Shown: positions 5,397 to 9,603 of the stretch, one piece after another
Numbering within the stretch: the stretch's first letter is position 1
Layout of the letters: every line of letters starts with the position of its first letter
Program-made: the position numbers and the translations under genes
The notes under the pieces: model-generated
Told to the model about the DNA's origin: nothing
Database searches by the model: none
What the model saw: the letters and a program-made list of their open reading frames with translations, nothing else
NCBI GenBank assembly: GCA_938003575.1
Contig: CALKYG010000174.1
Location: 1-9,603, forward strand
Length of the DNA: 9,603 bases
DNA from: an uncultured Alphaproteobacteria bacterium
GTDB lineage: Bacteria; Pseudomonadota; Alphaproteobacteria; Caulobacterales; Parvularculaceae
Direction of reading: 5' to 3'

Positions 5397-6933
5397 AACC
5401 GCCTTCGCCCTCGCCGCTGCGCAGCGCCTGAAGCGCCTCGGCGCCCGGTATCGCCGCCGGACCTTTGTTCGAGACGCACTCTTCGGCGGCCCCAAACTCA
5501 ACGAAGAATGCGGCGTCTTCGGCGTCATCGGAACGCCGGATGCGGCCGCCCTGACGGCGCTCGGCCTGCATGCGTTGCAGCACCGCGGCCAGGAAGCGGC
5601 CGGAATTGCGAGTTATGACGGCGAACAATTTCACTCTGAGCGCCATCTTGGACTCGTGTCCGACAATTTTTCGGATGCTGACACCCTTCAGCGCGTGAAG
5701 GGGATCGCCGCAATCGGCCATACGCGCTATTCGACTCAGGGCGGAACAATTCTGAGGAATGTGCAACCGCTTTACGCTGATCTCGACCGCGGCGGGATCG
5801 CACTCGCGCATAACGGCAATCTGACGAATTCACGCAAACTCAAGTCTGAACTTGTACAGCGCGGCGCGATTTTTCATACGACGTCTGACTCAGAGCTTTT
5901 CCTGCAGCTGACCGCCCGCTCTCACCAATTGTCGATGATCGACAAGCTGATCGATGCGCTGAAGCAGGTTGAAGGCGCCTACGCGCTCGTCGTGCTCACG
6001 AAGGATGCGCTGATCGGAGTCCGCGATCCTGTCGGCATTCGTCCGCTCATCCTCGGCGAACTGAACGGCAAGCCGGTGTTGGCTTCCGAAACCTGCGCGC
6101 TTGATCTCATCGGCGCCAAATTCGTTCGCGACATCCGCCCGGGCGAGATGGTGATCTGCAAGGCAAACGGCGACGTCGAGAGCCGCCAGGTGTTTCCGCC
6201 GACGACGCCGGCGCGCCCCTGTATTTTCGAACTTATTTACTTCGCGCGCCCGAATTCGATCGTCGACGGCAACAGCGTTTACGAGTTGCGCAAGAAACTC
6301 GGCAAGCGCCTTGCGCAGGAAGCGCCGTGCGATGCGGATATGGTTGCGCCGATACCGGACTCCGGCGTTCCTGCGGCGATCGGCTACGCACAGGCTTCAG
6401 GACTTCCCTTTGAGCAGGCGCTTATTCGCAGCCATTTCATCGGGCGGACTTTCATCGAACCGGAACAGCGCATCCGCGAAGCAGGGGTCGCGCGCAAGCA
6501 CGCGCCGAACCGCGGAGCGATTGAGGGCAAGCGCATCGTTTTGATCGACGACTCGATCGTCCGGGGCACGACATCACGCAAAATTACGCAAATGCTGAGG
6601 AACGCCGGCGCGAAAGAAGTGCATATGCGCATCGCGTGTCCGCCCATTCTTTATCCGGACTTTTACGGCATCGACACGCCGTCCAAGGACGAACTCATCG
6701 CGAGCAAGATGACAGTTGAAGAAATCCGGCGAGAGATTGGCGCCGACAGCCTCGCATTTTTGTCGCTTGACGGGCTATACGAAGCGTTTGGCAAGGGGCC
6801 GCGGGATGAATCAGCGCCCGCCTTCACGGACCATTGCTTCACCGGCGATTACCCGACGCGCCTTACCGACCAGACGGAAGCTCAGCGCAACGCAATGATT
6901 CAACAATTGTCATTCCTGGCGGAAAGCAGCTGA
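5380..6933 (+). CDS. purF: Amidophosphoribosyltransferase (glutamine PRPP amidotransferase)
   Basis: PurF makes 5-phosphoribosylamine from PRPP and glutamine, the committed step of purine synthesis in the cytoplasm. From the ATG at 5380 it has 517 residues. The N-terminal Ntn-hydrolase domain should begin at the nucleophile C44 (NEE-CGVFGVIG) after cleavage of a 43-residue leader; HTRYST and HNGNLTN mark its glutamine site. The phosphoribosyltransferase domain carries CIFELIYFARPNS, PIPDSGVPAAIGYA and the PRPP loop VLIDDSIVRGTT (387-398). GAGG lies 12 bases upstream of the chosen ATG. Upstream in-frame ATGs at 5362 and 5338 would lengthen the leader and the overlap with cvpA; no later in-frame start precedes the cysteine. 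The leader is basic and longer than the 11 residues of the Bacillus enzyme. Only two of the four cysteines that hold the Fe-S cluster in Bacillus PurF appear to be kept. Confidence 0.96.
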   Translation: MTPRSETAFALAAAQRLKRLGARYRRRTFVRDALFGGPKLNEECGVFGVIGTPDAAALTALGLHALQHRGQEAAGIASYDGEQFHSERHLGLVSDNFSDADTLQRVKGIAAIGHTRYSTQGGTILRNVQPLYADLDRGGIALAHNGNLTNSRKLKSELVQRGAIFHTTSDSELFLQLTARSHQLSMIDKLIDALKQVEGAYALVVLTKDALIGVRDPVGIRPLILGELNGKPVLASETCALDLIGAKFVRDIRPGEMVICKANGDVESRQVFPPTTPARPCIFELIYFARPNSIVDGNSVYELRKKLGKRLAQEAPCDADMVAPIPDSGVPAAIGYAQASGLPFEQALIRSHFIGRTFIEPEQRIREAGVARKHAPNRGAIEGKRIVLIDDSIVRGTTSRKITQMLRNAGAKEVHMRIACPPILYPDFYGIDTPSKDELIASKMTVEEIRREIGADSLAFLSLDGLYEAFGKGPRDESAPAFTDHCFTGDYPTRLTDQTEAQRNAMIQQLSFLAESS

Positions 6934-6943
6934 CGGCGGCGCA

Positions 6944-8821
6944 TCAATCCGGAATTTTCAACTGCTCCTCGACGGCCCGATGCGCTGCGTCGAAAGCGCC
7001 GTTGACGTAGGCGTAAGCGCTCGTGTCGGAATTTGCGAACGAAATGCGGCCGATAGAGGCGCGCGCCGCGACATGCGGCCCTGATGACGGGGAATAATCG
7101 GGGCCGTCGAAGAGCTCATTATATTCATAGGCGTATCCGTGAGGCCAGCGGTTGACGGTGATCCCCGCGATGTCCCGCTCAGCGTCGAAACCATGGCCCG
7201 ACAACATGTCGGTCAGCTGATCGACGATCGCTGATTCAAAATCATCATATGAAAGGGCGTAAAGCCTGCGGCGGCCCATGCGGTGCTGGTCTTTTTCGTC
7301 CAGGCCTTCGCCGGGCGCGGTCGGCACATGCTGGAGATGAAGGATAACCGGTTCGTCGGCGGAAGCGGCGAATTTGTAGTCGCCGATGCTGACGGGAAAA
7401 TCGAGAGCCATCGTCTCGAAAAATCCGCCAGGCGCATAAACACGATGGATGCCCGCCTTTTCAAATGCGCGCCAGTTTCTGAGCGCGACATTTGCGTACA
7501 CCAGCGGTATCTTGGTGAAGCGCCGTACGGCCTCGACCTGCGCCGGCGGCATCTCCGGGCAGATATAAGGCGACATCGCCATATACCCCGCCATGACGAC
7601 ATGTCGCCCGCGCACGCGGTGAGCGGAGCCTTCCTTCACATAGACGACGTCGGCCGACTTGCCGGTCGGCGAGTGTCGTATCTCGACGGCCGTTGCGCCA
7701 AGCCGGATTCTCGTGTCGGCGTCCGCAGCGTCCAGCAGCGTGTAGTCAGCGCGCGCAAGGACGGCGTCTTCCATCGTCGACCCCGGCATGGCGGCGGGAT
7801 TGAGCTTCCTGACGAGCAAGCGCGCAAGGCTCGCATTGCCGTCGGGAAAATGAAAAATATACGGCTCCTCGCCGTGGAGGTTTTCGGAAAGCGCTCGTTC
7901 AATGCCGAGCCCGGACGTCCCCGGCATCCCCCAACGGGCGCCTTCGAGCGCCGACAATACGTCCCAGCCGCAGCCCCACAAGCCATGAGGAACGCGCCGC
8001 AAAATCGTAATGAGTTCGTCGGGCGCAGAAGCCTTGGAGCGCAGATACTCTTCAAAGCTGATCCCGCGCAGATATTGGATTTTCTCATCGACGGACAGGC
8101 CGGCAAGATAGTCCTTCTCCTTAAGCACGAGCCTTTCGAGGGCTTTCTTGGTTTCGACTGCGATCGGCGCGTCCCTCAACGCGCTCTTGATATCGTCTTT
8201 AGACGGCGTGTCGCCCCAGAATCCGAAGGGGATTCCCGTCAGCGCGCTTTTTCCAAAACTCGCGGTGTCGAAATGGATCGCCGCACGCATGTTCCTTCGG
8301 GCGTAAAATTCCTGGTCGAAATAGTCGTAAAATTTGGATGTCTCGACGCCGATTGAGGAAAGCAACGCCCTGGCTTCAGGAGAATATCCGGCAGGCCCGT
8401 CGATCGACTGACTGCCGCCATAACCGATGAGCAGGCGCCCATCGACCTCAAACTCGTTACGCTTGGCGTGTCCGCCGAAATCGTCGTGATTGTCGAGGAT
8501 GAGGATTTTGACTTTGCGTTGCGCCCGCTCGCGGAAGAGGTGCGCGGCGGCGAGACCGGAGAGCCCGGCGCCGACGACGACGAGGTCGTAGATAGAATCG
8601 GTGAGCCTGTCAGGGCGCGGCCACTGGCGCCGCTCCCATGCAACCGCGTGGGCCGTTTCGAAAGAACCGGCATGAGCGCCCCTGAGGCCGGTCGCGGCGG
8701 GCGGATAAGGCGCGACGTCGCCGGCCAGCAGCGCCGAAGGGGAAAGAGCGCCGGCGGCGACGCTAAGGGCGACGCCGTTCATGAAATCGCGGCGCGTGAT
8801 TTCGCTTTTCAGTCTCGGCAT
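6944..8821 (-). CDS. Tat-exported FAD-dependent oxidoreductase, spermidine dehydrogenase-like
   Basis: The 625-residue protein opens with a twin-arginine signal, EITRRDFMNGVALSVAAG (R10-R11) followed by an Ala-rich hydrophobic run and cleavage around ALLAGDV, so the folded flavoprotein should reach the periplasm. A Rossmann FAD-binding site follows: DLVVVGAGLSGLAAAH with G84-x-G86-x2-G89, then the acidic strand end D110 and GGHAKRNEF. The C-terminal flavin-contacting region is GRISFANSDTSAYAYVNGAF (about 591-610). Length, the TRRDFxNGVA signal and overall order resemble the periplasmic FAD-dependent spermidine dehydrogenases (SpdH type), which oxidise polyamines and pass electrons to the respiratory chain; I place it there from memory, and the substrate remains uncertain. 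The ATG at 8821 has GAGGG six bases before it. It converges on purF with ten bases between the stops. Confidence 0.85.
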   Translation of the reverse strand: MPRLKSEITRRDFMNGVALSVAAGALSPSALLAGDVAPYPPAATGLRGAHAGSFETAHAVAWERRQWPRPDRLTDSIYDLVVVGAGLSGLAAAHLFRERAQRKVKILILDNHDDFGGHAKRNEFEVDGRLLIGYGGSQSIDGPAGYSPEARALLSSIGVETSKFYDYFDQEFYARRNMRAAIHFDTASFGKSALTGIPFGFWGDTPSKDDIKSALRDAPIAVETKKALERLVLKEKDYLAGLSVDEKIQYLRGISFEEYLRSKASAPDELITILRRVPHGLWGCGWDVLSALEGARWGMPGTSGLGIERALSENLHGEEPYIFHFPDGNASLARLLVRKLNPAAMPGSTMEDAVLARADYTLLDAADADTRIRLGATAVEIRHSPTGKSADVVYVKEGSAHRVRGRHVVMAGYMAMSPYICPEMPPAQVEAVRRFTKIPLVYANVALRNWRAFEKAGIHRVYAPGGFFETMALDFPVSIGDYKFAASADEPVILHLQHVPTAPGEGLDEKDQHRMGRRRLYALSYDDFESAIVDQLTDMLSGHGFDAERDIAGITVNRWPHGYAYEYNELFDGPDYSPSSGPHVAARASIGRISFANSDTSAYAYVNGAFDAAHRAVEEQLKIPD

Positions 8822-8844
8822 GTCTATCCCTCATTCACCGGCGC

Positions 8845-8873
8845 AGGATATCCTTCCCCGCCCCGGCCGCCAA
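8845..8873 (-). promoter_or_regulatory. Probable promoter of the FAD oxidoreductase gene
   Basis: Read on the minus strand, TTGGCG (8868-8873) and TATCCT (8845-8850) are separated by exactly 17 bases and match the sigma-70 consensus at four of six positions each. Transcription would start near 8838 and give a leader of about 17 bases that carries the GAGGG ribosome binding site. The spacer is very GC-rich. Confidence 0.4.
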
Positions 8874-8885
8874 ATCGCGCCCTCC

Positions 8886-8903
8886 CATTCCCATCAGGGA
8901 ATG
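8886..8903. repeat. Perfect 7-bp inverted repeat upstream of the oxidoreductase promoter
   Basis: CATTCCC (8886-8892) and GGGAATG (8897-8903) are perfect reverse complements around ATCA. No T-run follows on either strand, so it is not an intrinsic terminator for the thioesterase gene. It lies 12 bases upstream of the proposed -35, the position of an activator or repressor site, so an operator is a reasonable guess. No candidate regulator gene is adjacent. Confidence 0.4.
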
Positions 8904-8972
8904 ATTGTCGATTGCATCTCAGGGGTCGGCGGCAGCCTGCGATCTCACTCCGGCCGGCGCCTCCGCAAGAGG

Positions 8973-9395
8973 TCATTGAGAAGGAATTGCATAGGTTCCC
9001 GTCGCATGAGCGACCGGCTCTTCGTCGCCGTCGCTGAAGATGATTGCTTCGCCATAGGCGAGGCGTGCGCCTACCTTGAACAGCCGGCAATCGGCGACGA
9101 GGTCTCTTGGCGGCGGCTTGCGCAGGAAATTGATCGACATGTTCGTGGTCACGGCCAACGCCTTCGGGCCGACGGTCGCAAGCACGGCGACGAACAGGGC
9201 GGTGTCCGCGAGCATGAACATGGTCGGGCCGTTGATCGTGCCGCCGGCCCGCAAATGACCGCCGTGGACCGCAAGCCGCAATCGGCAGGCGCGGTAACCG
9301 GCGCTCTCGATGCTGACGCCCCCTTGATCCCAGGTCGGAAAGCCGTCCCGCAGCAGCGCGTGGATTTCATCAATGGTCATGGCGGCGTCGCTCAT
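8973..9395 (-). CDS. PaaI family hotdog-fold thioesterase
   Basis: The 140-residue protein has the length and pattern of PaaI/YdiI-type acyl-CoA thioesterases, which act as small homo-oligomers in the cytoplasm. The central helix motif GGTINGPTMFMLADTALFVA (51-70) has the conserved Gly pair and D64, the likely catalytic acid. TTNMSINFLRKP (83-94) is the typical following strand, and the last strands end AHATGTYAIP. The start is uncertain: an ATG at 9395 (MSDAAMTIDEIHALL) is chosen, an ATG at 9380 would give 135 residues, and a TTG at 9482 would add an unlikely N-terminus reaching almost to cobT. None has a clear ribosome binding site. The acyl substrate cannot be inferred. It is divergent from cobT, and 151 bases separate it from the downstream oxidoreductase on the same strand. 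Confidence 0.88.
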   Translation of the reverse strand: MSDAAMTIDEIHALLRDGFPTWDQGGVSIESAGYRACRLRLAVHGGHLRAGGTINGPTMFMLADTALFVAVLATVGPKALAVTTNMSINFLRKPPPRDLVADCRLFKVGARLAYGEAIIFSDGDEEPVAHATGTYAIPSQ

Positions 9396-9464
9396 GCGGG
9401 GGTTTTCGACCGTGAGGCTGCGCGGGGGCAAGGCTTTTCGGCAGAAAGTCACAGCAAATTCAGC

Positions 9465-9492
9465 TTGGCAAAGGTCACTCAATCGGCATTAT
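9465..9492 (+). promoter_or_regulatory. Possible cobT promoter giving a leaderless transcript
   Basis: TTGGCA (9465-9470) and CATTAT (9487-9492) are 16 bases apart and match the sigma-70 consensus at five and four of six positions. The expected start of transcription, about 9499-9500, coincides with the A of the cobT ATG, and no ribosome binding site precedes that ATG. Confidence 0.4.
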
Positions 9493-9499
9493 CGCGCCC

Positions 9500-9603
9500 A
9501 TGACGCCAAAGGAGAAAGCCCGGGAGGATTTCAAGCGCGCGCTGGTTCAGACAACGCGGGCGCTTTCATCGCTTCCCGAGGTCGAAGTCGCTTTTGGCGG
9601 CGA
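9500..9603 (+). CDS. cobT: Cobaltochelatase subunit CobT, N-terminal fragment (runs off window)
   Basis: Only 34 codons are present: MTPKEKAREDFKRALVQTTR and on to ALSSLPEVEVAFGG. The pattern FKRAL-x6-RALS-x4-VEVAFGG matches the start of CobT, the large VWA-domain subunit that with CobS and CobN inserts cobalt into hydrogenobyrinate diamide in the aerobic cobalamin pathway. The VWA and MIDAS parts would lie outside the window. The ATG at 9500 has no Shine-Dalgarno sequence; the nearest upstream bases are ATTATCGCGCCC. The identification rests on a short stretch but the fit is good. Confidence 0.8.
   Translation, partial: MTPKEKAREDFKRALVQTTRALSSLPEVEVAFGG

Noticed and set aside
7283..8356. 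Long plus-strand open frame (357 codons) opposite the FAD oxidoreductase gene
   Set aside because: It is rich in Arg, His and Gly with no recognisable domain and no ribosome binding site. It lies fully inside a gene with clear family motifs, so it is a by-product of GC-rich codon use.
9396..9482. N-terminal extension of the thioesterase from a TTG at 9482
   Set aside because: The added residues do not resemble PaaI-family N-termini, there is no ribosome binding site, and the extension would fill the space needed for the cobT promoter.

Overview
The window looks like chromosomal DNA from a high-GC alphaproteobacterium. Three things suggest this. The block radA-cvpA-purF, with cvpA and purF overlapping, is a recurring alphaproteobacterial arrangement. 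The right edge starts a gene for the CobT subunit of the aerobic cobaltochelatase. Codon use is strongly GC-rich in third positions. I cannot name the genus. I see no tRNA, rRNA, CRISPR array, insertion sequence or prophage gene.

Layout, left to right. (1) Positions 1-121 hold the last codons of an unidentified plus-strand gene and a textbook intrinsic terminator. (2) Positions 162-2390 are a minus-strand cluster of three closely spaced genes, probably one transcript. In transcription order they encode a small helical protein of unknown function, a polytopic membrane protein of unknown function and a carotenoid oxygenase (RPE65/lignostilbene dioxygenase superfamily). (3) Positions 2391-3291 hold the leader of that cluster, a small plus-strand candidate gene with a very strong ribosome binding site, and a minus-strand XRE-type regulator. 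The 3' ends of the last two overlap antisense. (4) Positions 3292-6933 are radA, cvpA and purF on the plus strand (DNA recombination/repair, a CvpA-family membrane protein, first step of purine synthesis). (5) Positions 6944-8821 are a minus-strand gene for a Tat-exported FAD-dependent oxidoreductase resembling spermidine dehydrogenase, with a plausible promoter and a perfect palindrome upstream. (6) A minus-strand PaaI-type hotdog thioesterase (8973-9395) is divergent from cobT, which starts at 9500 and runs off the window.

Most of the content is housekeeping. The less explained parts are the carotenoid-oxygenase cluster with its two unrecognised partners and the tail-to-tail antisense gene pair at 2560-3223. 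Smaller oddities are a likely non-canonical start in the membrane protein gene, a PurF with a long N-terminal extension but an apparently broken Fe-S ligand set, and a possibly leaderless cobT. I did not find convincing evidence of a wholly new multi-gene system. The three-gene carotenoid-oxygenase cluster is the best candidate for one.
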